From contig JAEUQE010000105.1 in the NCBI GenBank assembly GCA_016789785.1, forward strand, positions 1 to 28,257: a DNA stretch of 28,257 nucleotides, given 5' to 3'. The notes under the pieces were generated by a model. That model ran no database searches and was not told the DNA's origin. It worked only from the letters and a program-made list of their open reading frames with translations. The DNA is from Bryobacterales bacterium (lineage in GTDB: Bacteria; Acidobacteriota; Terriglobia; Bryobacterales; Bryobacteraceae). Position 1 is the first letter of the stretch; the number at the start of each line of letters is the position of its first letter. This document shows, one piece after another, positions 1 through 8,891 of the stretch. The position numbers and the translations under genes are program-made.

Positions 1-36
1 GCCGCATAGTATATCGCGCGACCGGAAAGACACCCT

Positions 37-2709
37 CTACCCGCGCCGAAGAGCCTGCATCGGATCCACCGTGGACGCGCGCCAAGCAGGCCCCACCACC
101 GCGGCCAGCGCCGAAACGGTGAGCACAGCAATCGCAGCGGCCAGCGTCCAATAGGGCATTTCTCCGTCAGGCAGCAACTTCTGCTTCTGAGCAATGTGCG
201 AGACGTAGAGTGCGGCGGGCACGCCCAACAGCAGCCCCGCGCAGGCCAGCTTCATGCCTTCGCCCACCACCTGGCGCAAGACCACGCGGCTTGACGCGCC
301 CAACGCAATGCGAATCCCGATTTCTGGCGTGCGGCGTGCCGTTGTGTGCGACATCAAGCCGTAGAGACCGACGACACAAAGCACAAGCGCCAGAACACCG
401 AAGCTGCCGCACAGCCAGGCGAACAACCGCTCGCGTTGCAACACTCGCGAGATCTGCTGCTCCATGGTGAACACATCCACCAGGGGCAGATCCGGACTTA
501 ACTCCCGCACTGCTTGGCGCGCCGCACTCAACATCACCCTCGGTGACTGCGTGGTCCGCAGCACGATGGTTACGGCATCGCGGTCGTAGGCGAACGGCGC
601 ATAGGCAATGGGCGGCTGCCGGTTCATGTGCGAGTAGCGCGCACTCTTCGTGATGCCGATCACTTCATATGTCTCATTGGACATCTTGACTCGCCTGCCG
701 AGCGGATTCACGAGATCCAGTTGCTTCGCCAGATCCTCACTGAGGAGGATCACCTTCGCGTCCGAGCGTGCTTCCTGCGCCGTTAACATGCGGCCCGCCA
801 GGACCTCGACACCCATCGCCGTGAGGAACTCCGGGTTTCCATGATGCACCGCGGAAGATACCCACCTGGTGTCGCCAGGCTTCTGGAGGTCGTCCCAGTA
901 GCCTCCTCCGAGCATTGGCCTTGTTATGCAGATCCCGACAGACGCGATGCCCTGCAAGGTGCTCAGCCGGTCCTCCAACTCGAGATAGAATTGCTTGAGC
1001 TTTTCCTTCTTGTAGCCCATCTCTCCGGGCCGCACATCGAAGAGAAGAATGTTGTCCCGCTCGAAACCAGTGTCGCGATTCACAAGGTCGCTCAAGTGGC
1101 CGGTGTACAGAATCGCTGACGTCACCAGCAGCACGCCCAGCGACACCTGCGCGGCAACCAGTGTTTTCGCGGGCAGCCAGCGCGCCCGGCTCACCGTGCC
1201 GCCGCTTCCCGATCCTTCCTTCAGGGCAGGAGACGCATCCAATCGCGAGGCTCGCCATGCGGGATAGAGACCGAAGAGAAGCGCGGTGAGCATCGTCACC
1301 AGGACAGTGCCGGCCACGGAACGCAGTGTCAGTTCGTTGGGCAAGGACATGCCGTCGGACCCCGGCATCAGGTTCACCATCAGCGTTCCAACACCAGCCG
1401 CGACGCCCAAACTCAGGGCGCCTCCCATCAAGGCCAGCATCAGGCTTTCCGTGAAGAACTGCCGCAACAGACGGCCCTGCGCGCAGCCAAGCGACACGCG
1501 GAGTGCGACCTCCTTTTCACGATGCACTGCCCGGGCAAGCAATAGATTCGCGATGTTCGCGCAGGCCACCAGCAATACCAGCGTCACCAGGCCGAGCAGA
1601 ATCAGGACCGGATCGCCCATGCGGCGGCGCACGTTTCCAAGCCCTTTGGAAGCGTTGGCAAGTCGGACGCGCGGCGTCGATTCCTTCGTCTTCGGCTGGA
1701 CCCGCCACGTGGAGGCGAATGCCGCGTCCAACAAGGAGCGCAGTTCCTCCTCGGTGGTCTGTGGTGATCGGCGCACCATCAAATGCTGCCACCACGCAAG
1801 TGGATTGTCCGCGTTCCGGCGGCTCCAGCCTTCTGGATTCAACAGGTCCGGCGAGTGCTGGACGGGAGTATAGAGATCGGAGTCGTCGCCGGGAGCAAGA
1901 CCGCCAAAATCATGGGAAAGCACGCCGGCGATGACATACGGATGATTGTTGACGCGCAGGATCTGTCCGATTGAGCTGTGATCTTCTCCCAGGTAGCGCC
2001 GGAAGAATCGATACGTGACCACTGCCGCGGATGGCGCGGATGGACTGTCGTCATTCTCGTTCAGCAGGCGGCCCGCATGAGGCTGCACACGCAACATCGA
2101 GAGGAAGTTTCCACTCACCCCCCGAAGGCGCGTGACTGCGGCATTCCCCCTGTAGCTGATGCTCACGGCACCGCCATACACGTACACGCCAAGTTCCGCT
2201 TTTCCCGCAACCCGCGCTCGCATGGCCTCCGCCGCGCTCGGGCTAAAGAAGTTGGCGACGCGAACGCCGTCATCCAGGTGCATGCTGCCGGAGGAACCCT
2301 TGAAGATTTCGACCCGCCCGGGAGCCTGCCACAACACTTCGGACAGATACTCAGGCTCTGGCACTGGAAGACTCCTCCATAGCACCGCGTCGGCGAGCGA
2401 GAGTATCGCTGTGGTCGCGCCGATTCCCAACGCCAGGGACAGCACCGCGGAAATCGAAATCGAGGGCGACTTGCGCATCATGCGCCAGCCGAATCGCATG
2501 TCCTGTGCGAAGTGCGTCAGCCAGTTCCAACGGCTCTCTTCGCGGCACGCTTCCTTTACCTGATCCACGCCGCCGAAGTCCACGCGAGCACGGCGCATCG
2601 CCTCTTTCCGGCTCATTCCCTGACGCTCATAGGCGTCAGCCAGGGTTTCCAGATGATACGCAACCTCGCGATCGAGGCCGGTGTTTGCTTTGCTCCAAGG
2701 CCACTGCAT
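37..2709 (-). CDS. ADOP-type ABC transporter permease (MacB/FtsX family)
   Basis: An 890-residue inner-membrane permease. Residues about 12-60 form the permease-prefix helix region (LDREVAYHLE, then MSRKEAMRRARVDFGG). A first membrane segment lies at about 84-110, followed by a large MacB-like periplasmic domain. Next come an FtsX block near residues 365-500, a second periplasmic domain, and a second FtsX block at the C-terminus ending in the family tail WRASTVDPMQALRRG. The length and doubled FtsX layout fit the 'acidobacterial duplicated orphan permease' group. 'Orphan' fits here because no ATPase gene is adjacent. The start is ATG at 2709, with GGAGG 9 nt upstream inside the end of the preceding padR gene, and only 4 nt separate the two genes. 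The family is linked to export or mechanotransmission; the substrate is unknown. Family call is firm, function is open. Confidence 0.93.
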   Translation of the reverse strand: MQWPWSKANTGLDREVAYHLETLADAYERQGMSRKEAMRRARVDFGGVDQVKEACREESRWNWLTHFAQDMRFGWRMMRKSPSISISAVLSLALGIGATTAILSLADAVLWRSLPVPEPEYLSEVLWQAPGRVEIFKGSSGSMHLDDGVRVANFFSPSAAEAMRARVAGKAELGVYVYGGAVSISYRGNAAVTRLRGVSGNFLSMLRVQPHAGRLLNENDDSPSAPSAAVVTYRFFRRYLGEDHSSIGQILRVNNHPYVIAGVLSHDFGGLAPGDDSDLYTPVQHSPDLLNPEGWSRRNADNPLAWWQHLMVRRSPQTTEEELRSLLDAAFASTWRVQPKTKESTPRVRLANASKGLGNVRRRMGDPVLILLGLVTLVLLVACANIANLLLARAVHREKEVALRVSLGCAQGRLLRQFFTESLMLALMGGALSLGVAAGVGTLMVNLMPGSDGMSLPNELTLRSVAGTVLVTMLTALLFGLYPAWRASRLDASPALKEGSGSGGTVSRARWLPAKTLVAAQVSLGVLLVTSAILYTGHLSDLVNRDTGFERDNILLFDVRPGEMGYKKEKLKQFYLELEDRLSTLQGIASVGICITRPMLGGGYWDDLQKPGDTRWVSSAVHHGNPEFLTAMGVEVLAGRMLTAQEARSDAKVILLSEDLAKQLDLVNPLGRRVKMSNETYEVIGITKSARYSHMNRQPPIAYAPFAYDRDAVTIVLRTTQSPRVMLSAARQAVRELSPDLPLVDVFTMEQQISRVLQRERLFAWLCGSFGVLALVLCVVGLYGLMSHTTARRTPEIGIRIALGASSRVVLRQVVGEGMKLACAGLLLGVPAALYVSHIAQKQKLLPDGEMPYWTLAAAIAVLTVSALAAVVGPAWRASTVDPMQALRRG

Positions 2710-2713
2710 CGTG

Positions 2714-3043
2714 TTATGCCTCCAACACCCAATTGATCGCGGCCGCGTAGCGCGCCCACTCCTCCAATTCGCCGGCCAACCGTTTCTTGCCGTCCTTGGT
2801 CAACGCATAGACTTTCGCCATGCGGCCGTTCTCCGACTCTTTCCATTCGCTCTTCACCATGCCTTTGCGCTCCAGTCTGTGGAGCGCCGGATAGAGCGAT
2901 CCCTGCTGGACCTCCAGGACCTGCCGCGACGTCACAAGAATCTTTTGGGCGATCCCATAGCCATGCATGGGGCCCTGCGCCAGTGTCTTCAGAACCAGCA
3001 GGTCCAGCGTGCCCTGCAGCAAATCGGCTTTCCGGTTATCCAT
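2714..3043 (-). CDS. PadR-family transcriptional regulator
   Basis: A 109-residue winged-helix DNA-binding repressor. The N-terminus DLLQGTLDLLVLKTL and PMHGYGIAQKI is the classic PadR opening, followed by QGSLYPALHRLERKGMV (recognition helix and wing start) and the wing region GRMAKVYALTKDGKKRL. The C-terminal helix, probably for dimerisation, is short, as in the small subfamily 2 proteins. I chose the ATG at 3043 over an in-frame TTG two codons upstream because PadR proteins normally start just before the LLQGTLD helix. It lies immediately upstream of the ADOP permease and is co-transcribed with it. PadR-ADOP pairs are typical of Acidobacteriota. The near-palindrome in its own promoter suggests autoregulation of the operon; the inducer is unknown. 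Confidence 0.95.
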   Translation of the reverse strand: MDNRKADLLQGTLDLLVLKTLAQGPMHGYGIAQKILVTSRQVLEVQQGSLYPALHRLERKGMVKSEWKESENGRMAKVYALTKDGKKRLAGELEEWARYAAAINWVLEA

Positions 3044-3063
3044 TGCCAAGTGTCTCTTGGTGT

Positions 3064-3092
3064 ATTGTGATTCTTCATATGTAGAATGTCAA
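3064..3092 (-). promoter_or_regulatory. padR-ADOP promoter (-35 TTGACA, -10 CACAAT)
   Basis: On the minus strand a perfect TTGACA (3092 to 3087) is followed, after a 17-bp spacer, by CACAAT (3069 to 3064), which matches the -10 consensus at four of six positions. The predicted transcript would start near 3057, about 14 nt before the padR ATG. This is the best -35 element in the window. Confidence 0.7.
3070..3087. promoter_or_regulatory. Candidate PadR operator, 18-bp near-palindrome
   Basis: The 18-bp element ATTCTTCATATGTAGAAT matches its own reverse complement at 16 of 18 positions and is centred on CATATG. It fills the spacer between the -35 and -10 elements of the padR promoter, a position where a bound dimer would block RNA polymerase. 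PadR regulators commonly bind AT-rich dyads in their own promoters. The assignment to this PadR is an inference from position and symmetry. Confidence 0.65.
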
Positions 3093-3236
3093 GGCTTCTT
3101 TTCAACCTTCACTCCGCGGAGGGCGGCGCGTCAAGCCGGGCGGCGGGGCCGCGCCGTTTCGATTGAGTCCTCCCAGGAGTGACAGCAGTGGATACAATGA
3201 AAGCCGCTCGCGATCGACAACGAGGAGATACATCGC
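3093..3236. other. Divergent intergenic region, padR / esterase
   Basis: This 144-bp gap holds a 10-bp palindrome CTCCGCGGAG (3112-3121) and a GC-rich inverted repeat with 7-bp arms, CGGCGCG (3124-3130) and CGCGCCG (3150-3156), separated by 19 nt. On the plus strand a -10-like TACAAT lies at 3193-3198 without a convincing -35. A strong ribosome-binding site GAGGAG (3222-3227) sits 9 nt before the esterase ATG. The roles of the palindromes are unknown. Confidence 0.4.
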
Positions 3237-4046
3237 ATGAACATGGCGGCTTTGCTCATCATCACGCTATGCGCCGGTGCGGTGATGGCGGCCGAACCGC
3301 AAATCATCGTGCTGCGCCCTGACCTTCCCGAAGGGGAGGAATGGTACACTCCGCCTGCGGACAACCAGCATGTGAAGAGCCCGAGTGAGAAATGGGTGCG
3401 CAAGGTGCGCCGCCCGGTGATGGAGGTCTATCCCGCAAAGAAGCCGAACGGAACGGCAGTCGTGATTGCTCCGGGCGGAGGCTTCAGCATCCTCGCGATC
3501 GAGCATGAGGGCCGTGACGTCGCGCGGTGGATGAACGATCGTGGTGTCACGGCATTCGTACTGCGCTACCGTGTCGGTCTGGAAAGCCGGGAGGAGAGCA
3601 TGAAGGCTGCGATTGAAGATGGCTTGCTCGCGGTGAAGACGGTTCGCAGCCGCGCCGCGGATTGGAAACTCGATACGAAACGCATCGGCGTAATGGGCTT
3701 CTCGGCGGGCGGCTATCTCACGATCGGTGTGGCAACGCAGTACGCCGCGGAAAGCCGCCCCGACTTCGCGATTCCGATCTACGCCGTCGCGCCGCAAGGC
3801 TATCAGGTGCCCGCTGACGCGCCGCCTCTGTTCACCGCGGTCGCTTACGACGATAACGTGCGTATGACCGGCACACTCACGGGTCTGCTTGAGAACTGGA
3901 AGAAGGCCAACCGGCCTGCCGAGGGTCATATGTTTGCCGATGGCGGCCACGGTTTCGGAATGAACCGCAAGGGCAAATCGTGCGATGTGTGGACCGACCT
4001 TCTGGGACAGTGGATGGCGCGCATCGGAGTATTGCCTGGAACGTAG
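3237..4046 (+). CDS. Secreted alpha/beta hydrolase (BD-FAE / acetyl-esterase-like)
   Basis: A 269-residue alpha/beta-hydrolase fold enzyme with a Sec signal peptide (about 1-19, cleaving after AVMAA). The oxyanion-hole loop PGGGF is at 79-83, and the nucleophile elbow GFSAGG puts the catalytic serine at 156. The acid is probably D205 or D206 in AYDDN, and the catalytic histidine is H238 in GGHGFG. This pattern fits carboxylesterases that remove acetyl or feruloyl groups from plant polysaccharides. Substrate specificity cannot be read from the sequence. The start is supported by GAGGAG 9 nt upstream; a second in-frame ATG lies two codons later. It stands alone on the plus strand, 65 bp before leuS, and is divergent from padR. 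Confidence 0.9.
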   Translation: MNMAALLIITLCAGAVMAAEPQIIVLRPDLPEGEEWYTPPADNQHVKSPSEKWVRKVRRPVMEVYPAKKPNGTAVVIAPGGGFSILAIEHEGRDVARWMNDRGVTAFVLRYRVGLESREESMKAAIEDGLLAVKTVRSRAADWKLDTKRIGVMGFSAGGYLTIGVATQYAAESRPDFAIPIYAVAPQGYQVPADAPPLFTAVAYDDNVRMTGTLTGLLENWKKANRPAEGHMFADGGHGFGMNRKGKSCDVWTDLLGQWMARIGVLPGT

Positions 4047-4070
4047 CGGCGCGATCCACAGCGTTGCCTG

Positions 4071-4097
4071 TACACTGAAAAGATCAGCACTTTTCAG
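4071..4097 (+). promoter_or_regulatory. leuS promoter/leader with perfect inverted repeat
   Basis: A -10-like TACACT (4071-4076) has no good -35. It overlaps a perfect inverted repeat CTGAAAAG (4075-4082) and CTTTTCAG (4090-4097), 8-bp arms with a 7-nt centre. If TACACT is the -10, transcription would start near 4083, so the repeat would straddle the start site as an operator would. If transcription starts upstream, it could fold as a leader hairpin. No Shine-Dalgarno is visible before the leuS ATG at 4112. Confidence 0.45.
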
Positions 4098-4111
4098 ACT
4101 GTTCCCCTTGT

Positions 4112-6679
4112 ATGAGCAACGAAACCCCGAGTACCGAGAAGCACCGTCAATATCCGTTTCCCGAAATCGAACCGAAGTGGCAGCGCTATTGGGATGAGCA
4201 TAAGACGTACCGCGTGCCGAACCCTGGCGATGCGGAATTCGATGCGTCGAAGCCCAAGTTCTACGTGCTCGACATGTTTCCCTACCCCAGCGGAGATGGG
4301 CTGCACGTCGGCCATCCAGAAGGATACACGGCAACGGACATCGTGTCGCGCTACAAGCGCAAGCGAGGCTATCAGGTGCTGCATCCCATGGGTTGGGATG
4401 CCTTCGGACTACCGGCGGAGCAGTATGCGATCAAGACCGGGCAGCATCCTCGCGTCACCACTGAGCGCAATATCAACCGGTTTCGCGAGCAACTGAAACG
4501 GCTCGGCTTCTGCTACGACTGGGATCGCGAGATCGCCACCACGGATCCTGACTACTTCAAATGGACGCAGTGGATCTTTCTACAGATCTATCATTCCTAC
4601 TTCGATGAGACGACCCAGAAGGCGCGCCCCGTCGCGGAATTGGAGGCGCAGGGACTGTCACGCGAAGAGATCGATGCACGGCGGTTGGCGTATGTGGCCG
4701 AAGTGCAGGTGAACTGGTGCCCGGGCTTGGGTACGGTGCTGGCGAACGAAGAAGTAGTGGACGGGAAGAGTGAAGTGGGCGGCTTTCCCGTGGAACGGCG
4801 TCCACTGCGTCAGTGGATGCTGCGCATTACTTCGTATGCGGAGCGCCTGGCGAATGAGCTGGATGGTCTGGATTGGCCGGAAGGCATTAAGCGGCACCAA
4901 CGCGAGTGGATCGGACGTTCGGAAGGCGCGGAAGTAAAGTTCGCGGTGAAGGGATCGGCCGAGCAGTTGCTGATCTTCACCACGCGTCCCGACACTTTGT
5001 ATGGCGCGACGTACATGGTCCTCGCGCCTGAGCATCCGCTCGTCGATCAGATCACAACCACGGAACAACGCGCGGCGGTAGACGCGTACCGGCAACAGGT
5101 GGGGAGCAAGTCCGATCTGGAGCGGACGGGCCTGGCGAAGGAGAAAACCGGTGTCGACACTGGCGGCAAGGCAATCAATCCGGTGAATGGTGAGGAGATC
5201 CCGATCTGGATCGCCGACTACGTATTGTTGAGCTACGGCACGGGCGCGATCATGGCCGTGCCCGCGCACGACGAGCGTGATTACGAATTCGCCACGCAGT
5301 TCGGCTTGCCCGTGCGCGTGGTAGTGAAGCCTGCCGATGGGAGCACAGCGCCTGATGGCGTTGCGTTCTGCAATGAAGGCATCGCGACGGACTCGCCGAT
5401 CTTCGATGGATTGCCCACCGCGGCTGCCAAAAAGAAGATCACCGCATGGTTGGAAGAGCGCGGCTTGGGCCGCATGAAGGTGAACTACAAGCTGCGCGAC
5501 TGGCTGTTCGCGCGGCAGCGTTACTGGGGCGAACCGTTCCCGGTGTTATGGGAAGATGGCCGGCATCGCGCGGTGCCCGAGAGCGACTTACCAGTGCTGC
5601 CTCCAGACCTGGAAGACTTTCAGCCCACCGGCACTCCCGAACCTCCGTTGAGCAAGGCGAAGGAATGGGTGGAGCACAACGGCGCACGGCGTGAGACCAA
5701 CACCATGCCGCAATGGGCGGGCTCCTGCTGGTACTATCTGCGCTTCGTTGATCCTCGCAACTCCGGACGATTCGCAGGCACGGAGGCCGAGAAGTATTGG
5801 ATGGGCGCGAACGGCAAGCCCGGCGGTGTGGACTTGTACGTCGGTGGCACGGAGCATGCCGTGCTGCATCTGCTGTATGCGCGCTTCTGGCACAAAGTGC
5901 TGTTCGACTTGGGCTATGTCTCCACTCCCGAACCCTTTCAGAAACTGGTGAATCAGGGTCTGATCCTCGGTGAAGACGGCCAGAAGATGAGCAAGTCGCG
6001 AGGCAATGTGATCAATCCGGATCACGTGATCGCCGACTACGGAGCCGATTCCCTGCGGCTGTTCGAGATGTTCATGGGTCCGTTGGAACAGGTGAAGCCG
6101 TGGAGCATGAAGGGCGTGGAAGGCGTGTATCGCTTTCTGGGCCGCGTATGGCGGCTGTTCCGCGAGAATGACCGCATTCAGGATGTGGAAGCATCGCCCG
6201 CACAATTGAAGGTCTTGCATGAGACGCTGCGCAAGGTTGGCGCGGATATTGACGCGATGTCGTTCAATACTGCGATCTCGCAGATGATGATTTTTGTTAA
6301 CGAGTTCACGAGTGCCGGCGTCGTACCAGTATCGGCGCTCGCGATGTTCCTCCATTGCTTGAGCCCGTTCGCGCCGCATCTGTCCGAGGAGTTGTACGCG
6401 GACCTGCAAAGCAGGTACCCGAGCTTGCCGGCCGGGCCCGTGTCCGAGTTGCCCTATCCGGAATACGAGGCGCGTTATCTGGTGGAGGATGAGGTCGAGA
6501 TCGTGTTCCAGGTGAACGGCAAAGTGCGAGACAAAGCGCGTGTGCCCGTTAACGCGGGCGAGGACCAACTGAAGTCGATCGCCATGGCCAATGAACGCAT
6601 CAAAGAACAAGTGGATGGAAAGCAGGTCCGGAAGGTGATCATCGTGCCAAAGCGGCTGGTGAACATCGTGGTGGGTTGA
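4112..6679 (+). CDS. leuS: Leucyl-tRNA synthetase
   Basis: An 855-residue class I aminoacyl-tRNA synthetase that charges tRNA-Leu with leucine in the cytoplasm. The HIGH signature appears as HVGH (65-68) in [16 protein letters not shown], and KMSKS is at 625-629. The inserted CP1 editing domain, which hydrolyses mischarged tRNA, is present with its threonine-rich TTRPDTLYG near 289-297 and [15 protein letters not shown] near 376-390. The anticodon-binding helical region and the C-terminal domain ([17 protein letters not shown] onward) are complete. Length is normal for bacterial LeuRS. The ATG at 4112 gives the usual short N-terminal extension before [14 protein letters not shown]. The next gene starts 29 bp after its stop and may be co-transcribed. 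Confidence 0.99.
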   Translation: MSNETPSTEKHRQYPFPEIEPKWQRYWDEHKTYRVPNPGDAEFDASKPKFYVLDMFPYPSGDGLHVGHPEGYTATDIVSRYKRKRGYQVLHPMGWDAFGLPAEQYAIKTGQHPRVTTERNINRFREQLKRLGFCYDWDREIATTDPDYFKWTQWIFLQIYHSYFDETTQKARPVAELEAQGLSREEIDARRLAYVAEVQVNWCPGLGTVLANEEVVDGKSEVGGFPVERRPLRQWMLRITSYAERLANELDGLDWPEGIKRHQREWIGRSEGAEVKFAVKGSAEQLLIFTTRPDTLYGATYMVLAPEHPLVDQITTTEQRAAVDAYRQQVGSKSDLERTGLAKEKTGVDTGGKAINPVNGEEIPIWIADYVLLSYGTGAIMAVPAHDERDYEFATQFGLPVRVVVKPADGSTAPDGVAFCNEGIATDSPIFDGLPTAAAKKKITAWLEERGLGRMKVNYKLRDWLFARQRYWGEPFPVLWEDGRHRAVPESDLPVLPPDLEDFQPTGTPEPPLSKAKEWVEHNGARRETNTMPQWAGSCWYYLRFVDPRNSGRFAGTEAEKYWMGANGKPGGVDLYVGGTEHAVLHLLYARFWHKVLFDLGYVSTPEPFQKLVNQGLILGEDGQKMSKSRGNVINPDHVIADYGADSLRLFEMFMGPLEQVKPWSMKGVEGVYRFLGRVWRLFRENDRIQDVEASPAQLKVLHETLRKVGADIDAMSFNTAISQMMIFVNEFTSAGVVPVSALAMFLHCLSPFAPHLSEELYADLQSRYPSLPAGPVSELPYPEYEARYLVEDEVEIVFQVNGKVRDKARVPVNAGEDQLKSIAMANERIKEQVDGKQVRKVIIVPKRLVNIVVG

Positions 6680-6708
6680 CCTGGAATTCCACGTAGCACG
6701 GATCAAGC

Positions 6709-7806
6709 ATGACGCGCCGCACTCTGCTGCTTAGTTCGCTCGCACTGCCTGGCTTTGGCCAGCGCGGGCGTGTGTTGCCTTTGGAGGGGCGGCGATACGC
6801 GGATCCCGCGACGGAGTTCCCGGTGGAGTTGCTCACCGACCCGAAGCATCCGAGCTACCTGCCATATCCCTATGCCCGTGCGATCGCCAAGCGTGGAATG
6901 TTCTTCCTGATGGCGTCGGACCGGGGCAGTGGCATGCAGGCGTTCCGCTTCGAACTGCGGTCCGGTGAAATGAAGCAGCTTACCGAAGCACAGGACTTGC
7001 AGCCGTGGTCGCTGAACATTCTGCCCGATGACCGGACGTTCTGTTATCTCGCGGGGCGGTCGCTGTGGCTTTCGCCGTTTGGCAGCCTGCGCGAACGCGA
7101 GGTGTATCGCATTCCGGACGGATGGGAAGCCGGCGATGGGCTTTCCGTTTCAGTGGATGGCGTCTCTTGCGTCCTGGTGGAGAAACAGAATCAGAAGCAT
7201 CGTCTGCGATTGATTGGCATTGCCCGTGGGTCGGCCACCACGCTCGCCGAAGCCGATGAGCCGATCCGTCATCCGCAGCCAAGACCGAAGCGTGCCAGCG
7301 TGCTGTATCAACATGGTGAGTCGCTGCATCTGGTGAACTACGACGGGACACCCAATACGCGGCTCTGTGATTTGAAGCCTTCCCCAGGTGCCGCGCAGTG
7401 GTCGCCCGATGGCCGGGTCGTGTTTTATCTTTCCGGTAAAGAGAAGCTGATCACGCTGCGCGAGTTCACGCCCGACACGATGCAGGACAAACTGGTCGCG
7501 CCGACAAGCCAGTTTCGAGCGTTCTCAAGAAATTCCGATGGAAGCGTGTTTGTTGGCGCGGGAGGCAGTGTCGCATCGCCATACATCCTCGTGCTGGTAC
7601 GCTCGGTACGCCGCGAGTTGACGCTGTGCGAGCACAAGGCGTCGGATCCTTCGACCGTCGCGCCGATCTTCTCTCCCACAAGCCAGCGTATCTACTTTGA
7701 AAGCGATCGCCACGGGAAATCCGCGATCTACTCCGTGGTGCTCGACAAGTTTCTCGAGAAAACCGAGGACGAGGAAAAAGAGAAAGAGAAAGCAACCGAG
7801 CGTTAG
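6709..7806 (+). CDS. Secreted TolB-like (PD40) beta-propeller protein
   Basis: A 365-residue exported protein of unknown function. The N-terminus MTRRTLLLSSLALPG has paired arginines and a short hydrophobic stretch, so it could be a Tat or short Sec signal. The body holds WD40-like PD40 blades, most clearly GAAQWSPDGRVVFYLSG and IFSPTSQRIYFESDRHGKSAIYSV, with weaker repeats before them, as in TolB and oligogalacturonate-lyase-type propellers. No catalytic motif is recognisable. The C-terminus ends in a lysine/glutamate-rich tail (EDEEKEKEKATER). The gene follows leuS by 29 bp, and its stop lies 1 bp from the stop of the convergent permease gene. Fold confident, role unknown. Confidence 0.8.
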   Translation: MTRRTLLLSSLALPGFGQRGRVLPLEGRRYADPATEFPVELLTDPKHPSYLPYPYARAIAKRGMFFLMASDRGSGMQAFRFELRSGEMKQLTEAQDLQPWSLNILPDDRTFCYLAGRSLWLSPFGSLREREVYRIPDGWEAGDGLSVSVDGVSCVLVEKQNQKHRLRLIGIARGSATTLAEADEPIRHPQPRPKRASVLYQHGESLHLVNYDGTPNTRLCDLKPSPGAAQWSPDGRVVFYLSGKEKLITLREFTPDTMQDKLVAPTSQFRAFSRNSDGSVFVGAGGSVASPYILVLVRSVRRELTLCEHKASDPSTVAPIFSPTSQRIYFESDRHGKSAIYSVVLDKFLEKTEDEEKEKEKATER

Positions 7807-7807
7807 C

Positions 7808-8884
7808 TCATGTTGCAGGCTTGTCCGCGGGCGTTGCGATCACGCGGGGCGGGCGCAGCAACTCGATCAGCGAGATGGTGACGGAAAGCACGGCAGGACC
7901 AATGAAGAGCCCCATAATGCCGAACGCATTCGCGCCGCCGAGCAAGGAAAAGAACACAAGCAGCGGATGCAGATCCACCTGGCCGCTGATGACATAAGGG
8001 CGGATGAAGTTGTCGGCCATTCCAATCACGCCCGCGCTGAACCCTGCGAGAATCGCGGCCTTACCATACTGAGCCGTGGCGGCGAGATAGATCGCGGCGG
8101 GCACCCACACCAGTGGTGGGCCGAGCAGCGGAATCATGGAGCACAGTCCGGCCACGACGCCCCACAACAAAGGCGAGGGCAACCCGAGAATGGCGAAGAT
8201 GCCGGCGATCAGACCACCCTGCACAACCGCTACCGCGAGAATGCCATACATGTTCGCAATGACGGTGCGCCCGATGTCCGTGAAGAGACGGTCCGTCTGC
8301 TGACGGTCGAGCGGCAACACATCGGATGCGTGCGTGCGAATCGCACCACCATCACGCAGGAGGAAGAACAGCGTGAAGAGCGTGACAACGGAGTCCAATA
8401 GAAAGCCCGCGATGTTGCCGATGGCCCCTCGCGCGACTCGCAGGATGGTCGCGCTTGCGGCATCCAGCCAGCCGAGGATGGAAGCTTTCAACGAAAACTC
8501 GGGATCGCTGGTTTGTACGCCCAAGTAGGCAAGAGGCTTTTCGATGAGATGGAGGATCCATGTCTCCCATCCGCCATCCGCGGCGCTCTTATTGGCGAGC
8601 GTGGAGTAGAGGCCGCGAATCTCGCCGATGAGCGCGCCCCCCATCAAGACGGCGGGCACCACGGTGAGGATCACGACCGCGAGCACGGAGAGCCCAGCCG
8701 CCCACGAAGGATTTCGTACTTTGCCGAGGATCCACTGATGCACCGGTTGAAACAGAATGGCGAGCGCGACGGCTGCGATGATCGCGTAGAGAAATGGCTG
8801 GATGATGGTGTAGCAAAGGTAGAGGGCAAGCAGCACCAGGAGTGCGAGCGAAACCTGTTGGATCCGTTTCTGGGCGGGTTGCAT
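7808..8884 (-). CDS. AI-2E family transporter (UPF0118/PerM-like)
   Basis: A 358-residue polytopic inner-membrane protein of the AI-2E exporter family. It has paired N-terminal membrane segments (about 10-50), a segment near 62-88, a central soluble stretch, and a C-terminal set of hydrophobic helices. The family signature DNFIRPYVISG, HPLLVFFSLLGG and GLFIGPAVLS is intact. Family members export small molecules, and some act as ion antiporters; the name does not prove autoinducer-2 transport. No Shine-Dalgarno precedes the ATG. Instead a TACACT box ends 7 nt before it, suggesting a leaderless or nearly leaderless transcript. It is divergent from the alkaline phosphatase. Confidence 0.92.
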   Translation of the reverse strand: MQPAQKRIQQVSLALLVLLALYLCYTIIQPFLYAIIAAVALAILFQPVHQWILGKVRNPSWAAGLSVLAVVILTVVPAVLMGGALIGEIRGLYSTLANKSAADGGWETWILHLIEKPLAYLGVQTSDPEFSLKASILGWLDAASATILRVARGAIGNIAGFLLDSVVTLFTLFFLLRDGGAIRTHASDVLPLDRQQTDRLFTDIGRTVIANMYGILAVAVVQGGLIAGIFAILGLPSPLLWGVVAGLCSMIPLLGPPLVWVPAAIYLAATAQYGKAAILAGFSAGVIGMADNFIRPYVISGQVDLHPLLVFFSLLGGANAFGIMGLFIGPAVLSVTISLIELLRPPRVIATPADKPAT

Positions 8885-8891
8885 TGGAGAA

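Noticed and set aside
4081..4111. T-box or attenuator in the leuS leader
   Set aside because: The space before leuS is too short, with no T-box sequence, no terminator with a T-run and no leucine-rich leader peptide; only the inverted repeat is reported.
3267..4334. Open frame of 355 codons on the minus strand across the esterase and leuS start
   Set aside because: Antisense to two supported genes and no domain; it also spans the leuS promoter region.
5588..6706. Open frame of 372 codons on the minus strand opposite leuS
   Set aside because: Antisense to the intact LeuRS catalytic and anticodon-binding regions; no motif or translation signal.
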